DNA of 64,000 nt from the NCBI GenBank assembly GCA_020205615.1, contig CM035166.1, forward strand, positions 79,260,679 through 79,324,678, given 5' to 3'. This DNA comes from Panax quinquefolius. Taxonomy: Eukaryota; Streptophyta; Magnoliopsida; Apiales; Araliaceae. Within the stretch, counting starts at the first letter, position 1. Each line of letters begins with the position of its first letter. This document shows, one piece after another, positions 23,087-35,590 of this stretch. Under the pieces are notes generated by a model. That model made no database searches, had not been told where the DNA came from, and worked only from the letters and a program-made list of their open reading frames with translations. A program made the position numbers and the translations under genes.

Positions 23087-24256
23087 GCGACTAACTTAGG
23101 AGTTCATAGGAATGAGATCAGTTTTTGATGCAAGAACTGAAGTCAACCAGTTTGAGTAGACCACATGAAATTGTACGGATGTGTAGATCACATCTAAATT
23201 AGTTTACTCATAACATGAACAATTACATCTAATTTTCAAGGCTACTACTCTAGTGGCAGAATACAAGCAGAAATGACAGAAGCAAGGGCGAAATTTTCAC
23301 AAAAAAACACCTTCATAAAAATTTCAGAGATTTAATTTTTCAGTCATAGGGATAGATTAATGATTTTGAATAAAAAAAATATTAGTCATCTAAATTTTCA
23401 ATGCACCACAATATATCCTGCACGGGTAGAATAAGTATTATATTCCAATCAGTTTGATCTATGAATGACAGCTATAAATGCAGACTGCAGAGTAACATAC
23501 CTTTAGAACAGCATACACATAAATACCTCTTGTTTTGCATGCACTTTTCACATAATCAAGAAAAGCCGCCATAATGAAGCAGCACAGACAGATTACTTCC
23601 ATCTCTTGACTTCTTATGATAGGGAAAGTGATTCTTGATGTAATCTGGAAACACTATCATAATTGAAGTTAGAAAAATCACATTTTTGCCTGTCAACATA
23701 GAATTTGATAAATTGGAAAATTAGTTGAGGAACATAGGAATGTATGTAACTGTCACGAATTATGTAATGCCATGAACTCAATAGACATAGGATACTGGAG
23801 GGCTGATTTTTCAAGAGGAGGAGAAACAATTGATCTTCTATTTCTACATTTTACTATATCTTCATAAAGTAAGTAACAGATTCTGTATAAATCAATGGAG
23901 TCCATGATCGTGATGATTTCTAATACAAGATTTGATAATGTATTGAGGAGAGTTTTATCTAGCATGCAGTGCACACCTCGTGGTTTTTTCTTAAAAAATA
24001 AAATTTTAAATAACCAGATAATAAGATAGAACTAAGAAAACCGTCGTATTGCTAGAAGACAGTTTATGCACATACTTTTATCAAGACCATATACTCTATA
24101 CAGTTGAATAGAGATTTGTCATTCATACATTTGAACTCCAAACCTCTCAATAATCAAATAAATTGCTTTTGTCTCCTACTATGCATACAACAACTCTTTC
24201 AAACTGGACAACATAAAGTTCCTCACGCAGCCAAAAGCTACTTCGATATTTGTCCT
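23087..24256. other. Stretch between captured CNNM and squalene monooxygenase pieces
   Basis: No recognisable gene. On the minus strand, 23501-23602 is a 34-codon exon-like piece (starts MEVICLCCFIMAAFLDYVKS) ending at a good donor (aaag then gtatgt), of unknown origin. The part next to 24256 is probably the 3' untranslated region of the captured squalene monooxygenase. Confidence 0.4.
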
Positions 24257-25221
24257 TCAGAATTTGATGTCATCTGCAGGAGGAGCTCGATAATAATATG
24301 TTGGTACAGTTGCAGGAAAAAACATTTGCCTTACACCTTCTGCCTGTATGATGGGAAAGATTATTCCTGAAGCAGCCTGAATAGAGTAAAGGGTAGGTTA
24401 GAGAGATTCATTTCGCCTAATTCCTTTTCCTCTTCAAAAATGTATTATAAAGGAAACCATATTTAGAGTTCTAAGCATCTGATAATACTAGTGGAAATGT
24501 ATAGAATATTGGATTATAATTCATATCCAATATTAAAAGGAAAATTTGTAAGTAGCTGCAACTAGAAGCATGATTGTATAACTACAACATAAAGGAAAAA
24601 AGGGTTACTTGCCTAAAATGGCTGGTATTGCTAAATAGGTTAAGGAAAATTAAAACAGTATAATATATGATTAGAAGAATAAGGCACAAAATCATATGAT
24701 AGCCTCTTCGGATTCAAGGCAGATGATATTTTTCCATTTTTATATTATGCCAGGATGCGTCCCTTTGACACCCAGCCTAACTTCTCTATTTCAAGCATTA
24801 TCAAATACTGTAAGCTAAAAACATTAGCAGGCTACAAGGCTAGTAGGAAAATTAGGAGTGTGGCGGTAAGGCATGATAGAAGAGAAGGTTCAGAATGGTC
24901 TCAAATTATATACCATGTTTTGAAAAGGGTGCAACTACTTACTGATATTAATCTAACTCCAGCCCACAAGCGTTTAGGTGAAGCAAATGGTAATAACATA
25001 CGACCAACTCCATATATAGCCACTTCAAAGAAATGGAGAACTAAGCTCAGTGGCCGAGGGTTAAGACCAGAGAGTAGAGCCACGGGTCCTGTTGAACAAA
25101 CACCTCCAAGGCTCAAATAGTCAAAACATGCTTCACGCATTTCTTTCCTTGCTTGATCGGGAGAAGCACAAAACACCTTGTATAAAGCCCCTGCCAGAGT
25201 ATTTATTGTAGATGCCACTGG
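24257..25221 (-). pseudogene. SQE: Captured last two exons of squalene monooxygenase (squalene epoxidase)
   Basis: On the minus strand the first exon (25221-24943) follows an acceptor (tttttgcag) and reads PVASTINTLAGALYKVFCAS, then FDYLSLGGVCSTGPVALLSG and LNPRPLSLVLHFF. It ends at TCA before gtaagt. After a 566-base intron, the second exon (24376-24257) reads AASGIIFPIIQAEGVRQMFF then PATVPTYYYRAPPADDIKF and a stop. Together they are about 132 residues, the C-terminal part of plant squalene monooxygenase, the ER enzyme that makes 2,3-oxidosqualene for sterols and triterpenes. The frame is open and splice sites are intact. The FAD-binding N-terminal two-thirds are missing, so it cannot be an active enzyme. 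It is antisense to the CNNM fragment. Confidence 0.9.
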
Positions 25222-26193
25222 CTGCAAAAAGGAAAACCAATTTAAGTACCAAGTCAACGAGGATTGAGGCATAAATTTTAAATTTCATTTAGTAGTTTTA
25301 GACATTTTAAGATAATTGAACGACTCGCTTGTCAGTTCAAGGATGATCCAACATTTTTACAAATTCTTCACATCATTCATAAATGTCATTTGTCTCTGGA
25401 TGTCGTAAAGTATAAATGTTGAAGTAAAGCTAAATATAAAGAGCAGAAAAATAGCGCACAAGACAATCCAAGATCAAGCGTCAAATCATTGGAATTGTCT
25501 TGACTTTCACTAAATATATCACACCCACTCCGGTGTTCCTCATCAGATATGTGTGGGATCAGTACTGAATTTCCTCTTATTCCTACTTCCCGTTTCTTGA
25601 ACAGATATAGCAGGTGATGTTTGACCATAGTTGTCACATTACTGGCCTATCAGTGGCCATGTAGTAGTTAATGACAGTGACGCTTTAAGCGACAATGCTG
25701 ACACATCGTAGGCGTTCAGTGTATGGCGATAAATCGTTTCATTGTATAATTTATATATTATTTATTTTACTTAACAAATATGTTCGTAATAAAATTCCAT
25801 ATACATTAAAACCCAAAAAACATAATACTATGGAATAACATTAAAAACACAATTATGTAAATACTTGGCAATAACAATTAAAAAGTAAAGCACATAAATT
25901 GTACCACTATAAACCACATCAAGTAGATAAATGTTACATATCAATGGATAAAATATAAAGAGTATATATATAAAATATAAATAAATACATATATAAATAT
26001 ATATACATATATATATTTATATTATTATAATTTATTTATATATATAACTTATTATTATATATTATTATTATATATATTAATATTAATATATTATACTAAT
26101 AATATTTATATATTTATAATTTAATAATAATATTTATAATAGTTTATATTTATATTATATAATTATATTATATTTATATTATATAATTATAAT
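25222..26193. other. Stretch right of the captured squalene monooxygenase piece
   Basis: 25222 to about 25300 looks like the intron preceding the captured exon. I see no further squalene monooxygenase exon. Around 25627-25745 a catagttgtcac motif begins a stretch of gtgacgctttaagcgac wording. From about 25960 to 26193 it is almost pure A and T. No gene. Confidence 0.5.
25960..26193 (+). repeat. AT-only low-complexity tract
   Basis: About 230 bases of tata/taat wording with hardly any G or C. It continues on the other side of the probable solo LTR (28682-28840), showing that the LTR landed in an older AT tract. Confidence 0.8.
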
Positions 26194-28681
26194 TGTAAGA
26201 CCCCAACTTATTATAAATAAAATCGAATTTTCTCTAATTATTATTGTGAATAATAAGGTATTAATTTGATATAATATTTTGGTTATGGGTGAAATGTACA
26301 AATTTTACAAAATAAGCAAGTGGTTATAAAATAATCAATATTGTTGTCGGGGAATATTCGTTTGGTCGTGGAATATTCTTCAGTTGTAAAGGGAATATTA
26401 AATACGGACATTTGTGCGAGTCATTAGTGGGCCCCATAACAGAATAACTGTCGGATGAAGAAAACGACAAGTTTGAGTTTTTATAAATAACGGCGTAGTT
26501 GTTACCGTTAACACTGTTGGAATACCCGGTGGTTAAAATATAGTAATACGCGTGGATGCACAGTATTTTTAAATTATTGATTCTTACGTAAGAAGGCACT
26601 ACTCAATAATTGTTACAGTAATTACTGTTCAATATTTTATTTTATTGATTCAATAATTGCTGCGTTGATATTTTATATTATTGTTGTTTTGATAATTATC
26701 AACGCATCTGATTTCATATTATCGGATCAATAATTCATATTATTTGAATAATATTATTAGATAACATTATTGGCAATGTCTAGAAAGTTTTGTCAAGGAG
26801 AGGTTTGGTCACCTAAATCATTGCTACCAAGAAGGAGAAATTCTTATTGGAAAACCCCTTCTTTCCTGGGAACGGCCTGGTTGTCATAATTGTGATTTTG
26901 TAATATTATTTGTGAATAATTAATTATTGATTTATATGATGAGGAAATATTTATTTTATGTGGATATAAATGATGGATATATTTATTTTTATATGGATAA
27001 AAATGAAGGAATTAATGCTGAGGTGTTTTATCAGTATTTTATCGGTGTAGAGGTATTAAAAATCATCCGTTTGTGGATTTCGGATATTTTATGTTTGGAA
27101 TTTGGAAAAACTCAAAGCTACAAAGTTGTAAAGAATTCGATTTCAGGTAGAATTGATATAAAATTCGTATTTTTCTGATAACCGGACTATTTTCTATGAA
27201 TTATTGAAGTTTCAGAAAATAAAATATTTTTTATTAAAATAGGTGGGCCCCACTAGTGTCCTTTGTTGAATACATGTGCTGAATTGATTTTTCAATTGTG
27301 GAGGCTAGTCTAGGATGGTCTGCAGTATTTAAAGAAAGAAAATAAATAATATATTTTATTATTTTAGTCTCCTATGGCGTTATAGCATTTTCCTATAAAT
27401 AGACGCTTAGGTTAGAATTGAAAATCACACCAGAAACAAGTTTTCTTTCTCTCTATATTGTCGAGCATATTTTAGTGAGTATTTATATACTTTGAGAGTT
27501 GCTGTTCGATACAAGTTTCCTTCGGCTTTCTATCCGATATTCCTATCAGAAGTACCGTTATTTTGAGGTAAGGGATGTTATTTTCTTCTTAAATGATATT
27601 ATTTTCTTCAATATCATTATGCCAAAATATTGGTGAACGTTTTTATCAAATTTAGAACTTTTTGTGTCGGGGTTACTATTCACGATATCGATTATTTATT
27701 TACGATGATCTGACTATTCACGAATACTAAGACTATTCACCAAAAAATAAAATTTTCTTTTTTGCCCAAGATGTCTATTATGGTTACTATCTTTGATTGT
27801 ATCCATGTTTTGATCTTTATTTTTGAATTATGCTTCAAAATTGGTTATTATGGAGTATTATTGATATTGGATAAAGCGTGATACTTAATCCCTAATATTT
27901 GTCCTTCATCTCCTCATGGATTCATTTTTTTAAAATATTTTCATCATCCTCGGTCCTAAATGATGATATTCTTGAATATCTTGGCTCAGTAGTGCAAAAG
28001 ATGAATGATTAATCGATGAATATCTTTGACCCGTAGTAATCTGAAGATGAACAAGTGTTGAGATGAACATAACCAATTTGGTGATATAAAATGAATATCT
28101 TTGGCTGTAGTGCAAAGATGAATATTTGATTAAAGATGTATATTAATTATTATTACTGAGGATAAAATATTGATGATGGACTTTTAAATCTTAGAAGATA
28201 GTAGAACTCATTCTCTACTGACTCTTCTAATGGATTGTTATTTCCAACCGCTAAAACTTGTTATGTTCATTATATTTTATCGATTTTTCCTGTTGAAAAC
28301 TAATGATAATTTTTGTATATTATCTTAGTCATAATATTCTTTCTTTGGGCTAGTTGAGCTCACCCTTTTCCTTTTGTTCCATTTTCTTCTCGGGAGGTGA
28401 GAACATAAAGCGAGGATCTAATCGAGGTATGGAGTGATGGTTCTAGAAAGATGTTTTAATGAGTCCCTCACTATTTTTTTGTAAAATAGGTTTGAATAAT
28501 TGTAATGAGGACTTATTTGAGTGTGGATATTGTCTAGAAGACAATATTTATATTTAAACTTACAAAGATGTGTTGTTGTATTTTGCACGACAATTGTATT
28601 ATTGAAGTTGTAGTTTACTTTCTGTACCATGTATTTGGCGATTCGGAATGGGTGTTGTATACCTATTTTGGAGGCGTCACA
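26194..28681 (+). mobile_element. Probable solo LTR, about 2.5 kb
   Basis: Starts tgtaagaccccaac and ends ggaggcgtcaca, giving TGT...ACA ends, and interrupts the AT tract. A TATA box (tataaata, 27394-27401) in the middle is placed as in an LTR promoter. No internal domain, PBS or PPT. The flanks are ataat (left) and gtaat (right), four of five bases alike, consistent with a mutated 5-bp TSD but not proof. Family unknown. Confidence 0.65.
27394..27401 (+). promoter_or_regulatory. TATA box of the solo LTR
   Basis: tcctataaatagacgctta, a standard plant TATA context, about 1.2 kb into the LTR. Confidence 0.55.
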
Positions 28682-28858
28682 GTAATTATTAATAATATTT
28701 ATATATTTATAATAGTTTATATTTATCATTATAATTTATAATTATAATTATAATAATTACATTTATTATTATTATTATTATTTATTATATTATTATAATA
28801 ATTATATAATTATATTTATAATTATAATTATATATATATAACCATCGATTAACATAAA

Positions 28859-28900
<42 letters not shown>

Positions 28901-30600
28901 CCAATAGTCACAGAAGAAAGGATAAGGATAAGCATCCGGGAAAAAAAAAAAAAGCAAAAGATAAAGAAAGAGTCAAGATAAAGAAAAAAAAGAGAAGCGA
29001 AGACGTGAAGAAACAAGGAGAATGAACCAGAGTAAAGGAGAAAAAAAGAATAAGAAGAACCTGCCGATCGAGTCGCAAGCAGCGCCGCCGTCGCCACTCG
29101 CCAGCAGCGCCACCGTCGCCGGAAGACTCTCGCTCTCACAGTCTCTCTCTCGGAATCTCAGTCGACTTCACAATCTTGATCTTCTTCTAAGTTCTACTGC
29201 GCAAATCGACTTTACTGTGATGTGACGTCATTTCCTTTTTTTAACCCAGCTGACATTTTGGTCGATCCGGAGTGGCCAAGTCGCTCGATTTGCCGGAATG
29301 TCGTCAAAGTCGACGCCGAGTCATCCATGGCGATGACTGCCTTTGCTAGGCGCTCGACTTTCAACCCAAGACCAAGTCGCTCGGTCGCCTTGGGTGCCTC
29401 CTGCCGACTGGAGGCGACGCCTTAACAACTATGTGTTTGACTCGAATTAGTACTATATGCCTCAGCAACCATTGGTGCCATTATAATCTATAAAATATCA
29501 ACATATCAAACAATATAGCAAATTTAATTTACTGGTTATCTTTAAAATACACATACAAAATCAAATTTTAAAGTTGAACAAAAAAATCGTCAATTAAACA
29601 AAACTACAATCATACCATTGATTACATTATAAGTATTAGAATCTACAAACTAACATCATTTCTACAGAAAAACACCATAATTAATCATCAAACAAGAGAT
29701 TCCCACAACCGAAAATTCAATAATCAATGTGTTAACTTCATTCATACCCATTAATTTTCCAATCAACCCATATGCATATCAACAATCAAAAGCGACCAAC
29801 AGATGATTAAATCAAAGATAAAAACACCCATATAAATTGAAGAACATGCATTCATTCGGTGAAAATCCCAGCAGGAGTGAGAAAAATCGAGACATTTATC
29901 AAAATCAAATTTTCAATCGATACATACTAGATTTAAGTTATGGAATCGAACAATCAAGGGTATAAATCAACTCTAATGTTCTTACCTAGAAATGTGTAAA
30001 GAAATCACAATATTAAATTTTCGAATACCTTTTGGAGAAGTTGTTGTCGAGGGAGGTGGCGGTGATCTTGCTCTTCTCATGGACGACGGAGACAGAATCA
30101 CCCGAGCTCTCTCGGCTTGTCACGACCTTGATTCTCTCTGAAAGAACTTTTCGAGTGAAGCAATGTCCATAATTTTGTCCTCCACAGCTTTTCGCAGATT
30201 AATCACGAAGGTCGCTCCTTCTTCTTCCCTTAGCTCGTACGCCCTCCTCCGCCCCTTTACTCATCTTCGCTTTTCTTCTTTGAAATTAAATAAGCAATTT
30301 TCGGATACATAACAATATATTTCATATAATATGCAGAGATATATACATACATACGTATGTGAATATAGAGAGGAGCTCTTACCAGATTGAACTTTAAAAC
30401 TACCAATTGAATGAATATAGGATGTTTATGAAGAAAAGGAGGAGACTATCGATCTCATGTAAGAGAGCAAAAGAGAGATAAAGGAGGAGGAAGAGGAGGA
30501 GGTCACCAAGGCGAGGAGCGACGAAGGGACAAGAGGTTTGTCACCGCAACATGCTAGAGAGAGAAAATGGGAGAGAAAGAATGAGAGGAATAAACGAGAG
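28682..30600. other. AT tract, TA microsatellite and GC-richer stretch of unknown origin
   Basis: 28682-28840 is AT-only; 28860-28898 is a TA microsatellite. From 29020 to 29430 the base composition turns GC-richer: a plus-strand frame (29022-29225) begins MNQSKGEKKNKKNLP and has Ala-Ser-Pro-rich sequence, like the 5' end of a gene, but I cannot identify it. The block ends in aacaactatg (about 29425), which mirrors catagttgt at 25627. The stretch 29980-30290, GC-rich with minus-strand purine-rich wording, might be another captured 5' leader. No gene can be supported. Confidence 0.35.
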
Positions 30601-31060
30601 AGAAGAAAGTACTCCTTCCGCATTCCATTTCAAATTGCGTTTTTTTTTACATAGATAACGCTTCTTTTTTTTTAAGCATTATCAATTTAAAATCAAAAAT
30701 TACTCTAATAAATACATAACATTTTTTTTTATATATATCTACAACGTTTTATTAAAAAATATTATAAAAAAAATACCACAACATTTTTTATAAAAATGTC
30801 ATCTTTTAAGTGTTATCTTTTTATAATTTTGTACTAGTGAAATCAGAGAACAAAATCGATAATACCTATAGGCATTGGAACTTTTGAGAATCACCTACGA
30901 ATGAAGAGAAGAGGGATATCAACACCCAAACCCCAATTCAACGATAAACATACCCAAATAGGTGAAAAAAATCGATAATACTGACCAGAATGTGGCGAAA
31001 TTACTTCAGAATGAAGAAGGGATTTGGGTTGGAATTTGAGGCTGGTAGTATACGCAAAGA
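30601..31060. other. AT-rich stretch with poly-T runs
   Basis: Starts with tactccttccgcattcc, which resembles the tactccctccgt ends of Stowaway-type MITEs, followed by T-runs and aacattttt repeats up to about 30830. I see no paired end close by. No coding. Confidence 0.35.
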
Positions 31061-31740
31061 ATTTTATACGTATTTTAAAAGAATTTTGTACGTATTTTAA
31101 AACATAAAAGTATTTTTATTTTTATTTTTAAAATAAAACATACATATTATAAATATTATAATATTAATTTTTATTAATATTATACATATTATAAATATTT
31201 TCTACCTCATTTTTAGCATATGCATACTATATCCACGTGTGTTTGATTATTTGATTTCACGTCATTTCCTTGAATTTCTTTTTTTTAATGTCATGTAAGA
31301 AATAAATAAACAGACATCCACTAAATTTAACGAAATGGCCCAATTAAGCATTTTTTAAAATCATAGTGGACCAATTATATTTTTTAAAGTACAGTGGCTC
31401 AATACTTATAACTCGACGAACACAATGGGGTAAAGGTGTTTTTTTCCAATTTACAAGTATTAGGAATTTGGCTGACTGGCTTGCCACATAGGAAATAACT
31501 TGTTTTAATTTTTTTTCAAAAGCCACGTACGAAATTTGGTTCAATTTTTTAATGTCCGTGAGTAAAATTGGACTGAATGGCTTGATTAACAATTTTTAAA
31601 AAACACAGTGGACCAATTGAATTTTTTTAAACTACAGTGACTAATTGCTTAAAACACGACGACCACATTGGAATAAAGGTGTTTTTTCTTGTTTTTGTGT
31701 GATTTCGGAGGCGATTTCGGTTCTTTGCTCAGCCCTTGTC
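31061..31740 (-). mobile_element. Partial, inverted copy of the foldback-like element at 43-46 kb
   Basis: 31085-31360 is the reverse complement of about 44965-45230 (same atattataaatattataat wording, then ccacgtgtgtttgattattt and agacatccactaaatt). Two copies of the motif acaatggggtaaaggtgttttt / cacattggaataaaggtgtttt at about 31421 and 31666 equal the terminal motif of the 43-46 kb element. It has no coding. Confidence 0.65.
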
Positions 31741-32457
31741 AAAACTTATATATGTAAAAAATGAGTTACAAGAAAAAATTCATATAAATTATTTTAGAAA
31801 TTAAATACTTTTTTAAAAAATTATAAGTGAGAGAATATGGTCATTATAAATTATATTTAATTTACTACAAACTTTAATTTTTTAAAATTAGAAAATATTA
31901 TATCTATATGTGCTCAATTTTAATTTCAAAAATTATAAATCTGACCAAAAAATTAAAATTGGACACTTATTTTGAGACAAAGGAAGTGAAACAATCTGTA
32001 TAAGTTTGCGTCCAAATAAATAATAATTTTGAAATGAAAAATGATGCGTTTTGGAAAAAAAAGGTCGAAACGTGCTTATTGGGTTTATCTTAATTTTGGG
32101 CAACAATTTACTAGTCGTTGCAAAAAATTATACAAAATACGCAACGAAAAAAAATTGTTGACAATGAATGTAGCCCATATTAGGATACGAAATATAGCAA
32201 AAAAATAATTTTTTGCCCAAGATGAGGAGAAATAACATCGACAACAAAAAAAAATTAAATAGGCAGGAAATTATTTTTTCCCACTAAAAAATTGGCAACG
32301 AAATTTTGCACCAACCTATGAATTTCGTTACGAAAGATGAAAACCTTTTAGAAACAGAAACGAATGAAAAATTTTGTTGCTAAATATACATTTTTGGCAA
32401 CAACTTTATAAGTCGTTGCCCAATAAATCGTTACCAAATGTTCATTTTTTTGTAGTG
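31741..32457 (+). mobile_element. Right end of another CACTA family, with subterminal cgttgc motifs
   Basis: Ends in tttttttgtagtg at 32457, the complement of a CACTA terminus. Upstream, from about 32095, motifs such as gtcgttgc, gcaacga and ggcaac recur, different from the cgtcac motif of the main element. No left end with this wording is in the window. 31952-31990 resembles a Stowaway-type MITE end (gacacttattttgagacaaagg). No coding. Confidence 0.55.
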
Positions 32458-33451
32458 GGATTAATAGAATTTATGACGAACCAGTGTTGTCACTTATCCA
32501 CTCATCTAATTAGTGACACACTATTATCTCGTCATATAAAATTGGTATTTGTGATAATAAAAATGGTCATAAATTATTAATTTTTTGTCTTTACAAAATT
32601 TACCTCCAAAAGTTCTTAAAATTTTTTTGCCTCCAAATCAAATTGTGACGATATTACATACTTTGTCACTAAATATAACAATTTATGATGAACCATTTTT
32701 GTCACTTATCCACGCAGTGGCTAATTAGTGACGCACTATTATCTCGTCATATAAAATTGGTATTTGTGACAATACAAATTGTCATAAATTAATATTTTTT
32801 TCATCTTTAAAAAATTTCCCTCCAAAGTTTTTTAGAAAATTTTTGCCTCCAAATAAAATTATAGCGATATATTACGACTTTGTCACTAAATAAGAATATA
32901 TATTTAACGATTTTTGTCACTTATCCACGGATCTAATTAGTGACGCACTATTATCTCGTCATATAAAATTGGTATTTATGACAATATAAATTGTCATAAA
33001 TTATTATTTTTTCGTCATTAAACAATTTCCCTCCAAAATTTTGCCTTCGAATAAAATTGTGACGAATTTGTATTTGGCGTCACTAAATGTGAACATTAGT
33101 GACGAAAGCACATTGTCACTAAATTTTATAAATAATTAATGACAAACTATTATGTTGTCATCGAAAGAAATATTTTGTGACAAAAAATATTGTCATCAAT
33201 TATTACAAAATGTCACTAAAATGTTTCCCTCCAAAATTTTGGTACGAAATTCTACCTCCAAAATAACTTGTGACGAAATTTTGTTAATCGTCATCAAATG
33301 TGTAAATTAGTGACGATATAAATGATTAATAGTAACAAAAGTAAAAGTCGTCACAAAAGCAAAAGTTTTAGTGACGATTATGAATTTCATAATTATTAAT
33401 TAACAAATTGTGACAAAATTTTGTGCGTGGCAAAAATTTCGTCATAAAATG
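32458..33451 (+). repeat. Right end of a second CACTA family with a 214-bp tandem repeat
   Basis: The phrase cttatccac followed by ctaattagtgac and actattatctcgtcatataa occurs at about 32492, 32705 and 32919, a period near 214 bases, then diverges into a cgtcac/gtgacg array. The whole is the reverse complement of 34827-35580. It ends at 33451 with cgtcataaaatg, missing the last about 17 bases of a CACTA terminus, and joins a piece of element X. Confidence 0.75.
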
Positions 33452-34816
33452 TTTGTGTCGCGCTATTTGATATATGCATGTTAAGAGGGTGATTCTTTTC
33501 TCATGTGTATACCAGATAGATAGGTCATAGGTAGAGGATATAAGGTTAAGTACGAGTTCTTAAAACTCATACTTATGTGACATACTTGACTCATAGTTAT
33601 AAGAAATGTTTATGAACCCCTCAGCGAATGGACGCCAAAGGTCTGTCTAGGAAAGTTCTTAAACTCATATGATTGTGGTAATTTATGGACTCAAAAGTGT
33701 GGTTTTACGAACTAGGTATAGTTGTGTGTAAATGGAGTATTAAAGACTATAGGAACAGATAAATTGTTAAGCAAATGATTATTAGTGGAGACATAAGTTT
33801 TTCGAAACTCCTAGCTATGCTAGACTTCGAAATGTTGACATCAAGCTAAATACGCACTATGTACTTTTTTTTAAAAAAAAATGTAGACTCGTAATCATTT
33901 TTGAAACGGTTTAAAGTATAGTCTATGCTACTTATTTCAGCTAGACGCAAATGATTTGAAATATCAAAATTTATTTTATTTATCACTCATGTACCATATA
34001 ACTCACAGTGCGAGTAGATGATAAAAATTTGATGGAGTTATAAATACAGAATACTTAGTGTGAATTTGATCTAAAATCGTTGTTCCACTATTGTATGATA
34101 TGTTATGACAAAAGTCATACAATGACCAAGATCCTCAAAGCGGATCATTAATACAAGACGACATCATGACGTCATTCTCGAAAATATTTTCAAAAATTTT
34201 AAATTGCCAACGGGGTTTGGCTACACTTAAATAATTCGATTGAATTGAATTATTGATATGAGTCTACGCTATTTGATTCAGCTAGACTAATGTTATGAAA
34301 AGTCTAAAGTGTTCATTGAAAGAAATTTTCCGAACCAAATTATTTTGGTGCGGAATCCAATAAGACTGAGGTAGAATTTTGTGCCTATGGCAGTGAAGAG
34401 AAACAGATAAAATCAGTACTTGGCCAGTATAGGGCATATCGGGCTAATCACCCGTTGTGTCTGTAAGTTATGACGGTTTGCGGATAAATTTCCATATAAC
34501 CTTTGCGAAAATGACAGACAAATAGTCTACATGACTCCTCAACAAAATTTAAAAATTTTTACTCTTATGAGTGGTGTATTGGGTAGCATGTGATGATAAG
34601 AATGAATGGTGTAAGCAGTATGGTGTAAGGTGTAAGGTAAATTTCGGGGACAAAATTTTTAGAAGAAGGGGTGAATGTTACAACCCGAGAATTTTGAATA
34701 TTTTAAAATTTTTATTAATTGATTTAAGGTTCAAAATTATAACCTAGATAGAAAATTAGTGTATGCGTTTAATATTTTTAAGATAGAATTTTGAGAATTT
34801 CAAAATTCTGTGAAGG
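33452..34816 (+). mobile_element. Second copy of the 3' part of element X, lying inside the CACTA element
   Basis: Homologous to 19000-20354 from tttgtgtcgcgctatttg to the LTR start (34676-34816, tgttacaacccgag to ttctgtgaagg). It differs by many small changes and lacks the TA microsatellite. It stops at the same base where the main CACTA element entered the other copy, and another CACTA terminus follows at once. Confidence 0.9.
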
Positions 34817-35590
34817 CACTACAAGAAATCACACATTTTATGACGAAATTTTTGCCACGCACAAAATTTTGTCACAATTTGTTAATTAATAATTACGAAA
34901 TTCATAATCGTCACTAAAACTTTAGCTTTTGTGACGACTTTTACTTTTGTAACTGTTAATCATTTATATCGTCACTAATTTACACATTTGATGACGATTG
35001 AGAAAATTTCGTCACAAGTTATTTTGGAGGTAGAATTTCGCACCAAAATTTTGGAAGGAAACCTTTTAGTGACATTTTGTAATAATTGATGACAGTATTT
35101 ATTGTCACCAGATATTTCTTTCGATGACAACATAATAATTTGTCATTAATTATTTGTAACATTTAGTGACAATGTGCTTTCGTCACTAATGTTCAAATTT
35201 AGTGACGCCAAATAAAAATTCATCACAATTTTATTTGGAGGCAAAATTATTTTTGGAGGGAAATTTTTTAAAGACGGAAAACTAATAATTTATGACAATT
35301 TGTATTGTCATAAATACCAATTTTATATGACGAGAACATAGTTTGTCACTAATTAGATAAGTGGATAAGTGACAAAAATGGTTCGTCGTAAATTTTTATA
35401 TTTAGTGACAAAGTACGTAATATCGTCACAATTTTATTTGGAGGCAAAAAATTTCTGTAGAATTTTGGAGGGAAATTGTTTTAAAGACGAAAAAAATAAT
35501 AATTTATGACAATTTGTATTGTCTCATAAATACCAATTTTATATGACGAGATAATAGTGCATCACTAATTAGCTGCGTTTGATTTGGAGG
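34817..35590 (+). repeat. Left end of the second CACTA family
   Basis: Begins cactacaagaaatcacac, as at 20355, then diverges (attttatgacgaaatttttg). It carries gtgacg/cgtcac arrays and mirrors 32458-33451, including two units of the 212-214-bp repeat (about 35294 and 35506). Confidence 0.8.

Noticed and set aside
29022..29425. A real gene start with Ala-Ser-Pro-rich N-terminus
   Set aside because: The frame ends after 67 codons, no domain is visible and the surroundings are transposon sequence; kept only as a possible captured leader.
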